Positions 19,835 to 30,292 of a DNA stretch of 42,214 bases are shown here, one piece after another. Below the pieces are notes generated by a model. That model searched no databases. It had not been told where the DNA came from and worked only from the letters and a program-made list of their open reading frames with translations. How positions within the stretch are numbered: position 1 is the first letter of the stretch; every line of letters begins with the position of its first letter. This DNA is from Phoronis australis (taxonomy: Eukaryota > Phoronida > Phoronidae): NCBI GenBank assembly GCA_002633005.1, contig NMRA01000028.1:818772-860985 (forward strand), written 5' to 3'. The translations under genes were made by a program, and so were the position numbers.

Positions 19835-19843
19835 CTTTATATA
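19835..19843 (-). promoter_or_regulatory. TATA box for the minus-strand candidate gene
   Basis: TATATAAAG on the minus strand. A start site some 25-30 bp downstream would give a 5' UTR of roughly 165 nt before the ATG at 19643. CCAAT-type elements lie 50-120 bp upstream of it. Confidence 0.35.
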
Positions 19844-20003
19844 CATTCACAAAAGAAATTAGTAACGAGTATGTGATGTCGAAGAGACCAATCAACGTTC
19901 ACCATGCTCTTACGCTTGAAACAAGGCGCGGAATGTTTATTAGCAATTAGACAGTCATTGGTCGGCGTGCGGATTGGCATCTAGCTTTTCCGGTACGTCA
20001 CAT

Positions 20004-20012
20004 TATATAAGG
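20004..20012 (+). promoter_or_regulatory. Possible plus-strand TATA box, divergent arrangement
   Basis: TATATAAGG faces away from the minus-strand TATA box about 160 bp to its left. The minus-strand CCAAT (ATTGG on plus) elements lie between them, so this could be a bidirectional promoter. The first downstream ATG (20045) opens only 15 codons, so the plus transcript, if any, is unknown. Confidence 0.2.
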
Positions 20013-20201
20013 TCTAAAGATTGCTTTCAATAGTTTTCACAAAAATGACATTGTTTGTTTTCTACAGTGTATTTGGTTTGAACTTTCCTTAAAACTGCGA
20101 CATTGAGCAATAAATTTTGGTTTCATTTTCACAAAGTTGATTTTAAGCATTTTCCTGAGGCACTCCATATCCTCTTTGTTACCCTGCCTACAGTTAAGCG
20201 A

Positions 20202-20512
20202 AGGAAATTCAGGTACCCTTCAGACACTTTGGATTTTTAAAAATATCTGTCAGGTCGATACCTACTTTTCTCCAGATTTCTGTAATCTGGAGAGTTTAGA
20301 CAGTCTGAATGGACTGTCTCTCAGTTCGTACATAGTACTGGTGGTTTTTGTGTGAAAATGCTGATTTGGTGTAAGTTTGTTCATTTTTAAGTAGCCGGGT
20401 GCACTTGTGGTGGACGTAAAAGATGATATGGCTTTTGAATCACTTTCAATGGTTTGAATGGGTGCAAGGTTTTTGAAATCTTTGGCCCAGTATACTGTTC
20501 ATATTTTCAGGT
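20202..20512 (+). repeat. Dispersed repeat, copy 2 (about 310 bp)
   Basis: Collinear with 16497-16807 in the same orientation, 3.7 kb apart. A small inverted repeat, CCAGATT/AATCTGG, near 20274-20292 is present only in this copy. No coding function is evident. Confidence 0.8.
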
Positions 20513-21994
20513 CTTGCGCACAAGGTGCGACACAGTGCGTGCAACATGGTGTTTCAGATGCCAAGACATATGTTTTTTCAAGCCTAAACCAACAAAAAAC
20601 TATGGAGTGCAACCTAAATCCTCGGACTATTCGACTGCAGGAAAACTGACATGACCCCTTAAAAATTCGTGAGCTACCACCAATAAAGGTAGTTCCCTGT
20701 CACGCGATCCCATGACTTGAATTTTCAAAAAAATATGCCGTAAATTTACTGCTTACACGTGGATATCCGGCTTCCTCCTTACTTACAAAGATGAATGGAT
20801 TCTTGTTTCGTTACAACGATTTCTCTCTCAGTGGGGGACTCATTAGTGGAGCTAATTACAAAAAACACGTTTCATAACAAGTTGGCTAAGAAATCGTTCA
20901 AGGTCATCTCCAATCGGTGGAGGGAGGGCATTATAAGCATTATAGGCGCAGTCACAGTGTTCGCCCTGAACTTACAAACAGTGGCGTCCAGTGGACCCAC
21001 CTTCCAAAATCTGGAGGGCGTATTTCAATTTGTTTGGGTCCAAGAAAACAATTTCAGAAATTATTACAGGCTAGTACAGAACCAGCTTCGTCCCCAAGCC
21101 TCAAGATGGCGTCGATCGTTTTAGTTAAGGCTGAGAACGTCTTTGGCTAAAGGTGGCAATGAACAGCTGAGCTGAGGCCGCAGGCAATTTGCAGTTCCAA
21201 AATATTGAAATCTAAAACTAGGCAGACTTGGGGGCAGTTTTGAGGTAGGCGTTACGTTTAGGCTCATTGAATATGGTTTGTTTGTATTTGTGAACATGGT
21301 GAGAACGAGAAAAGACCACTTGCTCGGTTGTAGCTGCACTTTTCTTCAGGATGGCGGCTCCCGGTTGCATTTGTGCATTGCTTGGGTAGCAACTGCGAAA
21401 TCAGGTGCGATTTCAGGTAGTCCTCAAAGAAGTCAGAATTGCAAAAAAAAACTGGTGTGTTGACAGTACTTTTGGACCAAATTTTTGGAATAGTTAGGAA
21501 ATGTATTTTTTTGGCTTTATGTTGGCTATGTCGTGCATCGACAGGGAGGTGGTGGTTTTGGAGTAAAAATTGTCGATTTTCTGTTCTTCCCTGTTTTTCT
21601 TAAGCTACTTTGCTATTCAGTGGAGAAAAGGCCACAAATGCCCAAGAGAGAATAAAGTTTCTGTGCTCATCAATGTGCCTTGTGATGTGAAATAACTGAA
21701 AATTTTTCATTCTCTGCATACAATTTTCGACAGAGTGAAGAAAGGGTGACTAGTCCATTGACGTGTGTTCTGATAGACAAAACCCAGTGAGAACTGTTGT
21801 GTGCTCCAAAACCAGAGATCGTAGAGATCAGTGCAATGTTGAGGCTTGGGGACGAGGCAGCATGGTACAGAACGACATAAAATACAAAAAAGAGGGTCTT
21901 TGTGTGTACTGCAAAAATGAGGCAAATCCGGGTATCAATGTTAAATACGCCAATAACTACTGAATAACGTTACGGATGACTCTCATTTCTTTAG
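20513..21994. other. Interval with no confident gene
   Basis: ORFs of 60-110 codons at 20795-21150 and 21763-21963 carry no recognisable domains. AAGATGGCG and AGGATGGCGGCTCC (21105 and 21346) resemble YY1-type promoter elements, but no gene start can be tied to them. Confidence 0.35.
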
Positions 21995-22113
21995 GTTTAT
22001 TTGTTTGGCATAACGGTACCGACGATGAAAAAACGGACGTCACAAGCTCGTTCAGTCCCCGAGATAAAAAGGAGACCGAGAGCTGGCGAAATGAAAAAAT
22101 GAACATGTCGTGA
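21995..22113 (+). CDS. Possible terminal exon of an unidentified protein
   Basis: The acceptor TCATTTCTTTAG (ending 21994) is followed by an open frame beginning LFVWHNGTDDEKTDVTSSFS and ending with a very polar, Lys/Glu-rich tail, KMNMS-stop (TGA 22111-22113). Bases 21995-21996 would finish a split codon. The composition, hydrophobic then charged, resembles the cytoplasmic tail of a membrane protein. No partner exon or family is identified, and 39 open codons are weak evidence. Confidence 0.25.
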
Positions 22114-22373
22114 ACACATCCACTAAAACAAGAAACTGTAGGAACACCGCATTTATCCACCTTCACTCTTATCAGGCTTCTATTGTGAGTCAGCATGCGT
22201 GAATAATTGGCTGATAAGCCACCTCTGGAACTACTTTGGGCTGAATGGATGACCAGGCCATAAAATGATAATTAGCCAAGACCAGTTACTATAATGCAAC
22301 AAAGAACAAGTAATAATGTCTTGCATCACCTAGCCTTGGTGGAAAGCTGTATACTGTATTGGCTCAAACAAAC

Positions 22374-22642
22374 NNNNNNNNNNNNNNNNNNNNNNNNNNN
22401 NNNNNNNNNNNNNNNNNNNNNNNNNNNNNNNNNNNNNNNNNNNNNNNNNNNNNNNNNNNNNNNNNNNNNNNNNNNNNNNNNNNNNNNNNNNNNNNNNNNN
22501 NNNNNNNNNNNNNNNNNNNNNNNNNNNNNNNNNNNNNNNNNNNNNNNNNNNNNNNNNNNNNNNNNNNNNNNNNNNNNNNNNNNNNNNNNNNNNNNNNNNN
22601 NNNNNNNNNNNNNNNNNNNNNNNNNNNNNNNNNNNNNNNNNN
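22374..22642. other. Assembly gap (269 N)
   Basis: A run of N. Open frames spanning it are meaningless. Confidence 0.99.
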
Positions 22643-23734
22643 CAGCTGATCATATCCGCATGAGCGAAGTCAATTATCCTCGCTCGTGACTCGATGAATA
22701 GAGCAGCTTGGCGGCATCCCTTTGAGCATGAGCCGAGTGCGTCTCAGCCAAGGTGGATAAATACGGTCTAGTTCAATTTTCCATACCCCGCCGTTTACCT
22801 TAAACACCGGGGTTAGAACCAATTTTATTTAGTGGGAATGTTCATAGCATGAAAAAAAAAACAGCGGTACAAAGTGTAAGAATGAAACATAATATGTAAA
22901 TGATAACACAGACGGATAATAAACTACCAAAAGTACGAGGAGTTAGTGGGCGGGTGAGTAAAACTGAAGTCATTCTTAAGGACGCGTGGCAATCATAGGC
23001 CTGCAGGGGCCTTCGGTTGACAAAACTTATGACATCTGATAGAGTAGTCCAATAAGAAGGGTGGATCTAGACGTCGGTTAATTAAATGAACTAATGAAAG
23101 TAAACGATCAGTATTTTGATGTCGTGGTGTAGTTGCTTTGTTATTTTTTTTTCGTCGTTGATTCAGTTAAATAGACTGGAAGTCCCGAGCACTTAGCAAA
23201 GATGAACGAGGTACCAACATTTGATTATCGGATCAGCTTAGAGACCACCTCAGTTTGTACAGAAATGAATGTCTGCACTATATGTATGACCCACGGGGAC
23301 CTTGTCAGGAGTCCAAACATTGAGCTAGATTACACATTGGAGGTACTGGCCAAAACTAATTTGAAATAAACAGTCGTGCCACAATGAACCCCGAATAACC
23401 CATGATGGATAAACTGCCAGAAGCTCAAAAAGACACCCGCAAAATTGAGCAATTCACCTACGTCACTGGTCACTAAACAGCAAATGACAGACAGAATACG
23501 CTCTGCGGTTGGGGCCCCAATGGACCCAGAAGTAGTCGAGATAACTAAAAAACATTTCCATACTATTCAATGCATGCCACTTATCACTAGCACGTAACAG
23601 ATAAGGGTAGGGCCCTTCAGAAAGCCATGAGCATTTCACTCACATAATGCTGTTGAAATTTTGAGTTAGATTAGATATTCGAAGTCAGGACCGAAATTGA
23701 TTTACAGTGACAGGCGAGAAAAGTGATTTTCAAA
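22643..23734. other. Interval with no gene seen
   Basis: No open frame of interest, no repeat and no RNA structure is recognised between the gap and the SINE-like segment. Confidence 0.45.
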
Positions 23735-23737
23735 AAT

Positions 23738-23812
23738 CAGCACCAGCGTGGATTCGAACCGGGAATTTCCGCATTCGAAACCCAACCCTCAGCTTTGTTG
23801 ACGAGCTAAATC
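23738..23812 (-). repeat. tRNA-derived SINE head (minus strand)
   Basis: On the minus strand an A-box-like TTAGCTCGTCAACAAAGCTG is followed about 30 bp later by GGTTCGAATCC, an exact pol III B-box match (plus-strand 23750-23760). The stems do not fold into a cloverleaf, so it is more likely a SINE or tRNA pseudogene than a tRNA gene. Confidence 0.45.
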
Positions 23813-23830
23813 GTACTCGTATGACTGTCA

Positions 23831-25263
23831 GCATTTCAAGCAACTGATAAAGTCACCAGTGTTGGTTTCAATGAATGTCTGACAGACTTCGGGCAGAATT
23901 GATGATTTGTAACAGAATCGTAAAATACAATGGATTTTACTGTTTCATAGCTCTGGTCAAAGTTAATTACTTGAAAATATCTTTCCAGTGCAACAATAGT
24001 GCCTTTGAAGGGACATCGTCATGAATGCTATGAGGCCGGTTGACGAGCAGAAATTATCAGACTTATTCGTAAAGTGAGCTGTTATCCACCGGGTCTCGGC
24101 TAGTCGCTGATCAACCGCACGTCCACCGCCGAGGGCACCCTTTGTGCGAAAAGTTTACCCATTTAGTGCTGTGGCCTACTTATACTGAACAATGTCATTG
24201 AGATGCCCACTTCATGTGTCAGGGTTGAGATCACTGCACGAATCCCTGGTACGAATGGCGTCTTGGTATAACGAATCAAGGCACATCGTTCGCTGCCCCA
24301 ATATTTACCAGGCTGCGTTCTGTAGACATAAAAAATTGTGAAAACGCAAGATCACGAAATTCTTTGAGAGTTATTGCCATGCACTGCAAGCAGAGCACGT
24401 GATCGCACCATAGCTTCACTCGCTAATGTGCAAGAAACGTCCCAGATGGGGACATAACTATTCCTTACTTTTCAACGTATTTATGAACGTGTGGAAACGC
24501 TGTTTTAACTTTCTAATGTTTATCTTCATCACCAAGTCATTGTTTAGCATTGATACACACCGAGACGATAAGTAGACAATGCGTCTAGTCACATGAAACA
24601 CTAAGTACCAAACACGGACTTCACCAAGTTCCTTAAATCTCCTGCGCATGTGTCTTTGTAAACATAATTTGCAAAATATTCAAAAGTCGTTATTAATTAG
24701 AAACACCAGTTTCCGACAACTGTCATTAACACATGACCTGTAATTTGCCAAAAACAGCGATCACAGCCCATGTAGCAACTACGGTGCAAGATGGCGACCC
24801 GGCAGAACGACTCACGCTAGCTCCAAGTGAACTTAGCTTCAAAAATAAACATGCAAGTCTCTCTGAAGGACAATCAACAGTCTTGTCTGTAAAATGTAGT
24901 TCTTCGACGAAATGGGCCTTCATTCTATTGGGTAGACTAAATTTTCAGACCATTGGACCTCGGAAAATGGCGTTTCTGACGTATAGGTTTGGGGGCATTC
25001 TCCGAGCGGACAAGCAATCCTTTGAAAGACTTGGGGGCTGTGAAAACAATGAGCAGATTTCATTCGGGCTGCCACGTTTTGGATAAATGGGTAGTCAGAA
25101 AACAATTGGGCTGTAAACCTTTCATACGTCCCCGGGCTGTAGATCTGTCAGGCTTTGCCACACTCAGAGCGCAAGATTTTAATAAATCACCAAGACATAT
25201 CACTCACAATCCCAGGCCGCTACGCGTTCGCCTCAGTCAAAAGGATTTAGATCCAACAGTAGG
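23831..25263. other. Interval with no confident gene
   Basis: ORFs at 24733-25086 (+) and its overlapping minus frames have no recognisable domain. AAGATGGCGACC at 24788 resembles a YY1-type element. The rest is unremarkable. Confidence 0.35.
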
Positions 25264-25344
25264 ATTCGACCCTCATTACAGTACACGTGTATTCGACCCT
25301 CATTACAGTACACGTGTATTCGACCCTCATTACAGTACACGTGT
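25264..25344. repeat. 27-bp tandem repeat, 3 perfect copies
   Basis: ATTCGACCCTCATTACAGTA followed by CACGTGT repeats at 25264, 25291 and 25318 without change. Being a multiple of three, it creates an in-frame FDPHYSTRV repeat in a 134-codon ORF, which I do not accept as a gene. The lack of divergence suggests recent expansion. Confidence 0.95.
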
Positions 25345-26594
25345 ATTTTGCGAAATGCAATTATCTTGGAGAGAACGTTACTGTAGCAAATGATTCATTA
25401 CTGCATTTTGCAAATTATGCTCACTGAATTTAGCCGGAATCCTATGATTCATATTTAAAACTACAATCCAATGGTAGCGTTAACAAGACCGCATGCATTG
25501 TCGTAGGAAGGGGGAAGGGGGAGGGGGGCACGACCCCAACCAATAACTTGCAGTTGTCAGGATTAAACGATGGCAGTTGAAAAATAGAGACAGCGAAACA
25601 TGGAGAAGAAAAAATCAAGCGACTATTTGTTAATTGCCAATGTACTCACAATATTCAAACGACAATAAATGCATTGTTTATTAACAAGATTACCGGTACA
25701 AACAAGTGATCAATGGAAAAGGGATTATCTTTAAATCGAATTAAACGCATAGCTCATTAACATGGGGAGATTAATCGTCTTTGCACTTCCTTGATGTTTT
25801 TAGTTTCCAGTAGTATTCTGCAATAAAGTTTCGTCTTCCAAAACTAAGTCGCTTGTTTGCTTTTCCAGGGCTTAAAGCTCACGCACCCACTTTCAAAACA
25901 AGGTGCAATCATACGGTTACAGCCCACTACTTCGAAGGCCCACTACTCCGAAAAATACCATGCCTCCGCATTTGTTTCATTTTATCAAATTTTGTGATAC
26001 GGTTTCTTTAAGTGAACTTCAAAGTAGATACGATACATGAGTCATTAACTACTAGAATAAGTATGTAACAGCTTGGACATTAGGGTCCTTGCGAAGTGGT
26101 CTATTCCCATAGTTGCCGTGTAATTCGCTAAAAGCGTAGGTCAAACTTGCTCGTTTAGCAGATTTTGAAAGGTGTTTTAAAAATTCTTCCCAGACTTTTG
26201 AGGGATGTCGAGGGTTACAGAGCAACATTTTGTTTCAGAGAATTGGATGGTAAAGTCGTTTTTAGTATCTGTTAATATGCCAACGTTAACAAGTCGACAG
26301 TGTAAGGGAAATAACATGTGCACTGAACTGTTATTCCGCTATTGCAGACGAGGTTACTGCCAACACGATTAGTAGATACCAACTGCAACATTCCAGAGGA
26401 GTTGCTTGAATTTTGTTTTTGTAGTAAAAATGAAGTACACAAAAACAAATATCCCGAATCTGTAGGAAAAAACTTCACCGGTGCGTCCCGTAGTGGTTGA
26501 GCGGCAAGGAGTTATGTTTACATTTCATGCAAGTAGGTATGCCGAGGAGTCATATTGGCTCTGATACATGCGCACAACAACAACTGTGCATGGT
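25345..26594. other. Interval with no gene seen
   Basis: A G-rich tract (GGAAGGGGGAAGGGGGAGGG, about 25507-25526) and a doubled GCCCACTACTTCGAA / GCCCACTACTCCGAA (about 25922-25952) are the only notable marks. A GTAGTGGTTGAGCGG at about 26490 resembles a pol III A box, but no B box follows. Confidence 0.4.
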
Positions 26595-27325
26595 CATTGG
26601 TATAGACCCAATTCACACCGACAGGAGGCGCGTTCCAAAACGAGGCTCGTTACCATATCTCTGTTGGCTTATCGGCATACTGGTTGTATTGCGCGTTGCT
26701 CGAACGCCTAGAAAAAATACGGATACTCAACTGTCTGTTTCACAATCTCTGAGGACGTTGAGAATCGGAAGCGTTGGGCCGTTGTCATACGAGCGACGAA
26801 GGAAAATATGTCCGTGTAAAATTTATAAATGTTTTCGGAAAGTTAGATCATATTTTGTCGCCGGCATCTCGGTTGCCGAGCGTCATAGCAACGACCGGAG
26901 AATCTTCGGTCAGCCAGGCTGTGTTTTCATGACTACGAGTTCAAAGATGATGCATGTTTCTTTCCAAAAAAGACATGGCCCTCAATCCCTCGATTTTGGG
27001 GCTGAATATCAGCCCTAGTCCCCTCTCAAAAATATTGAAAAATTCCCCGAAATGCCCGGCCCCACGAGGCCTAAAAATTTCCATAGGGATAGAAAAGCTC
27101 TCTCCGAAGTTCAAATCACCTGTAACCACACAAGTGACAATTTGAAAGAGCACAAAATGCTACTTGAGAGAGAGAGAGAGAGAGCCTATGAGAGCTTGCA
27201 ACAGGGCGCCGAGGGGTGCTATTGATGATGATCTGGAGGTAGATTTTTCCGCTCACTTCGCTCGGCGAAAAAATTCCCCTATCTCAACTTTTCCCTTGGA
27301 TGAACGAGGCCCCTGAAGCAGTGGT
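26595..27325 (+). repeat. Left arm of the inverted repeat pair flanking the DUF229 gene
   Basis: This is the diverged reverse complement of 31540-32560. Shared blocks include TATAGACCCAATTCAC against GTGAATAGGGTCTATG, ACAGGAGGCGCGTTCC, GTTTTCATGACTACG, CATGGCCCTCAATCCC, CCTGTAACCACACA, AGCTTGCAACAGGGCG and GGTGCTATTGATG. A GA microsatellite (about 27164-27183) is expanded in this copy only. A 173-codon open frame crosses this arm but is not maintained in the right arm. Confidence 0.8.
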
Positions 27326-27560
27326 GGATCTAGGATATCACAAGGGGGCCAACATTTTGTCTGTCTGCAAGCATTTGCGCAAAGTGAACCACAATTGTAG
27401 ATGCGCATAGCACCGAATGGGGGCAAACCCCCCACCCGCCCAGGAAATTTTTCTGTTTTTACCTCTAAAAATCAATGATTCCTGAAGTATTATCCAAGAA
27501 AAAAGGCAAAAAAACGGAGAACGTGTCAAACAGGAAAAACCGCGACGTCGTGTTTCACAG
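27326..27560. other. Repeat-derived DNA downstream of the DUF229 gene
   Basis: GTGGTGGATCTAGG followed by GGGGGC and, further on, GGGGGCAAACCCCCC resembles the GGGGCGGATCCAGG element in the right arm (31915). No gene is seen. Confidence 0.4.
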
Positions 27561-27564
27561 CGAG

Positions 27565-27570
27565 TTTATT
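27565..27570 (-). terminator. AATAAA signal of the DUF229 gene
   Basis: TTTATT on the plus strand is AATAAA on the minus strand, starting 13 bases after the DUF229 stop codon. The 3' UTR would be only about 30-40 nt. Confidence 0.6.
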
Positions 27571-27582
27571 AATTGTCCAAAA

Positions 27583-29562
27583 CTAGTTTTTCAAGGATTT
27601 ACACAAGCAAAACTTTTTTAACCTGTGTACATTTACACACTGCGACGTATCCCCATACTTGTTAATCCTACTCATGTCGCCAAGTACGCTGTACTGTCTG
27701 TTGTCTTCGTCGAATTTCACCGTCGCTTCGAATATCCCCCCACCTGGCCTCACTATGACTGTCACCAAGTAATTAACTATTGCACCATGTGCACGATCTC
27801 CATAGAAGACCTTCCTGTCGATGACGTCATTCAAACTTTGTTTGAATGTTAGGAGTTTTTCGTCTGCTTGCATTTTCATGACCTCTGTGACTTTGTCTAC
27901 GGAAAATTCAGCACATATACTGGTGTAACTGCTGATTTCGTGGTTAATTTGGGACACAACAGCTCGCCCTGCACGTAAAGCTTCCTCACTATTAGGGTCA
28001 ATCTGCTTTCTGTTCTGGCAAACGCACCAGTGAGGTAATATAGACGCGCTTTCACAAGATCTTTCCACAGGTATTTCGTTGAGAAGACTTATACCTCTTT
28101 GCGACAAGTCCCCAGTGGTTAAATCTCCATTAAACTGCAATAAGTGAAGAAAGGTCTCATGGATATCAAAAGGAGTTGTCAATCTGTGAGAATTCGTTTC
28201 TAAATTTTTCAATGCCCGAGGATATTTGGCGGAAAACCATTTTGGAAACGCAACATACATAAGCGGAAGGCGCTCTTCAAGTTTTCCAACATAAGTCTTA
28301 ACTATAGGACCAAATCTAGCCCCATGGTCACTCATATACACCAGAACTGTATTGTCTAACAAACCATCCTCTTTCATTTTACTCAGAAAATCAAAATGTG
28401 GCCGATCTGCTGCACCCACTCGGTTGATATCGTTGTGAGTCAGTCGGGTGATGAATGTAAATCCAAAATAAGGGCGATTGGTGTAAGTCTTTGCGAAATC
28501 GTGCGTGTAGTTAAGAACAATGTCCGTTTCTAAACGCGAACCAAAACACTCGTCATCGTGGTGCCACATATGTGTCTCGGCTTCCATTGCTAGCGTAAAT
28601 GGCCGCAAATAGTGTTCTGTTGGAGATCTCAAAAAGCCAAATTTCAAATAGTTGAATATGGCTATGCTCGGAAAATCTTCAGCAAACAGTGTGGTATATC
28701 CGTGCGAGGAGAAATTTTTCCAAACTATTGGATACTTATCGAAGGGTAACATGCTCTTCGTCTCATCCCAGGGGAGTTCCTCCAGGTATTTGCCCGTGAA
28801 CATAGGCACAATGTTAACAAATGTGTTGTCAGCCACTTTGTTGTATCCCTTCAACTCCACTGCCGACAACTCATTTAACAGGAAGCTGCGTGTTCTTGGC
28901 ATTTGCCGGATGAAGTTCAGTCTCGAAACAGCATCAATGCCAACAACGAGTACATTCAACTTTTTTTCTTTTGGCAAGGAATTGCTACTCCTCTTTGGTG
29001 GAACTTTTAAGACGAACGCGTGAAAATTCCTGTAAAATTCTTTATTGTCTTCATTGAAACACTTGACTTTGATGAATTCATATGGTATCATTTCTTTGTG
29101 GCTAAAACATTTTACCGTTTCGCTATATTTTATCGACTGGTCGGAGCCAATAGCGCGAACTATTTCATTGTAACAACATTGTTTCAGTACTTGCTTGTAA
29201 TGGTCCCTAACCACGGCCCAATTGACAAACAAAGTGTTTCCGTCCTGGTACGTTACGTCGCGATTTTCTCCGCAACTTATTTTTATTGGCGGACGAATCA
29301 AATTTTGGATACTCTCGTCGAAAGCAGGAACATCGGGAATCTTGCAGTGCGGCGTGTTTACAAGAAAGAGCTTAGCAACTGATATCCCACTAGTGGGGAT
29401 TATGGCCTTGATCACATCAGCTTTTGGCAAGCTGTCGATAAATAGCTGAGAATGGCGAGGACTGTAGACGATGAAGCCAACGTAGATTAGGACCGTCAAG
29501 GCGAAAAGTAGCAGCAAGCCCTTCGCCACCCTCGAGGGCATGACGAGAAACCTCATCTTCAT
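27583..29562 (-). CDS. DUF229 family membrane-anchored protein, alkaline phosphatase/sulfatase fold
   Basis: Complete 659-residue open frame, ATG at 29562 and TAG at 27583-27585, with no intron in the coding part. Residues 15-33 (GLLLLFALTVLIYVGFIVY) form a signal anchor after a basic N-terminus, so a type II membrane protein of the secretory pathway is expected. The DUF229 domain spans about 200-500. It has VVGIDAVSRLNF (204-215, metal-ligand Asp210), NT at 246-247 where the superfamily nucleophile usually sits, THND (375-378) and MSDHGARFG (410-418, metal ligands Asp412/His413), then TPFDIHET (463-470). CESASILPHWCVC (503-515) and later Cys may form disulfides. Sequons occur at 283 and 351. 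The metal-ligand motifs seem kept, so it is probably active, but the substrate of the family is unknown to me. TTTCAG lies just upstream (29586-29591), suggesting a 5' UTR intron. An 8-codon upstream ORF overlaps the start. Confidence 0.93.
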   Translation of the reverse strand: MKMRFLVMPSRVAKGLLLLFALTVLIYVGFIVYSPRHSQLFIDSLPKADVIKAIIPTSGISVAKLFLVNTPHCKIPDVPAFDESIQNLIRPPIKISCGENRDVTYQDGNTLFVNWAVVRDHYKQVLKQCCYNEIVRAIGSDQSIKYSETVKCFSHKEMIPYEFIKVKCFNEDNKEFYRNFHAFVLKVPPKRSSNSLPKEKKLNVLVVGIDAVSRLNFIRQMPRTRSFLLNELSAVELKGYNKVADNTFVNIVPMFTGKYLEELPWDETKSMLPFDKYPIVWKNFSSHGYTTLFAEDFPSIAIFNYLKFGFLRSPTEHYLRPFTLAMEAETHMWHHDDECFGSRLETDIVLNYTHDFAKTYTNRPYFGFTFITRLTHNDINRVGAADRPHFDFLSKMKEDGLLDNTVLVYMSDHGARFGPIVKTYVGKLEERLPLMYVAFPKWFSAKYPRALKNLETNSHRLTTPFDIHETFLHLLQFNGDLTTGDLSQRGISLLNEIPVERSCESASILPHWCVCQNRKQIDPNSEEALRAGRAVVSQINHEISSYTSICAEFSVDKVTEVMKMQADEKLLTFKQSLNDVIDRKVFYGDRAHGAIVNYLVTVIVRPGGGIFEATVKFDEDNRQYSVLGDMSRINKYGDTSQCVNVHRLKKFCLCKSLKN

Positions 29563-29859
29563 GGGTCGTTAGCTAAACTGGTCATCTGAAAGATGTCAAT
29601 CAGGCATCAGTTTCACCTAAGTGTCACAAAATTAGTGTCTACTAGTAAATCTTTGAAAAGCCCAAACAAAAAATAGAAGCCAAATATTTTTCTAAGGAGA
29701 AATTGAAATAATGCCTACAGCAAGAATTTTCAATACTCAGAGATGAAGTAAATTACATAGAATTTCCTTTTTCATTCCAGAAAGTACTTAATAGCATGCG
29801 ACCAACGGGAGCGCCGCCTAAGGGCTATACGTGAAAGAACAGGTCGCGTGACCACATAA

Positions 29860-30292
29860 CGGGATTTTCCGTAGATAAGACCATGGGCGTGAAAATTTTC
29901 AGGCGTTTCAGTAATACCAAATAAACGCCCGGGCGTTTATGCGGAAAAAGGGCGTGTAATCGGAAAGTCATCGTTTTGACTACACAAATGCTTAGACTAA
30001 GAGGTTTCCTGGATTTGACATTTCTGTTAAAACTATGAATAAATATATAGTTCGCCAACACTTTGTTCGTTTTTATAAATGCTAAATGCTCCACAAAACT
30101 GAATTGTGACTAAAAGTTGACGCTGAGTGGGCTTTTAAGAATATTTTTTTCGAATAAACGCCCCACTATCTGGACCCTTGACACCAGAAGTTGTAACACC
30201 AAATAAACGCCCATGGGCGTTCATTTGGCATAATTTTCCGAATAAACACCCATGGGCGTTTCAACGGATGGGCTTACCTACGGAAAATCCCG
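29860..30292. mobile_element. Palindrome-rich MITE upstream of the DUF229 gene
   Basis: Terminal inverted repeats CGGGATTTTCCGTAGATAAG (29860-29879) and CTTACCTACGGAAAATCCCG (30273-30292) differ at one position. Inside are a perfect 20-bp palindrome ATAAACGCCCGGGCGTTTAT (29921-29940), a near-perfect 30-bp palindrome (30199-30228) with a perfect AACGCCCATGGGCGTT core, and an imperfect third (30244-30261). No coding capacity is present. It starts about 300 bp upstream of the DUF229 ATG, so it could affect that gene's promoter. Confidence 0.75.

Noticed and set aside
24989-25393. Protein with three FDPHYSTRV repeats
   Set aside because: The 27-bp repeat is perfect at the DNA level and a multiple of three. 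The rest of the frame shows no recognisable domain.
26485-26540. Second tRNA-like A box (GTAGTGGTTGAGCGG)
   Set aside because: No B box follows at the expected distance.
26497-27018. 173-codon plus-strand ORF
   Set aside because: It sits in the left arm of the inverted repeat. The right-arm copy does not keep the frame, and there is no domain.
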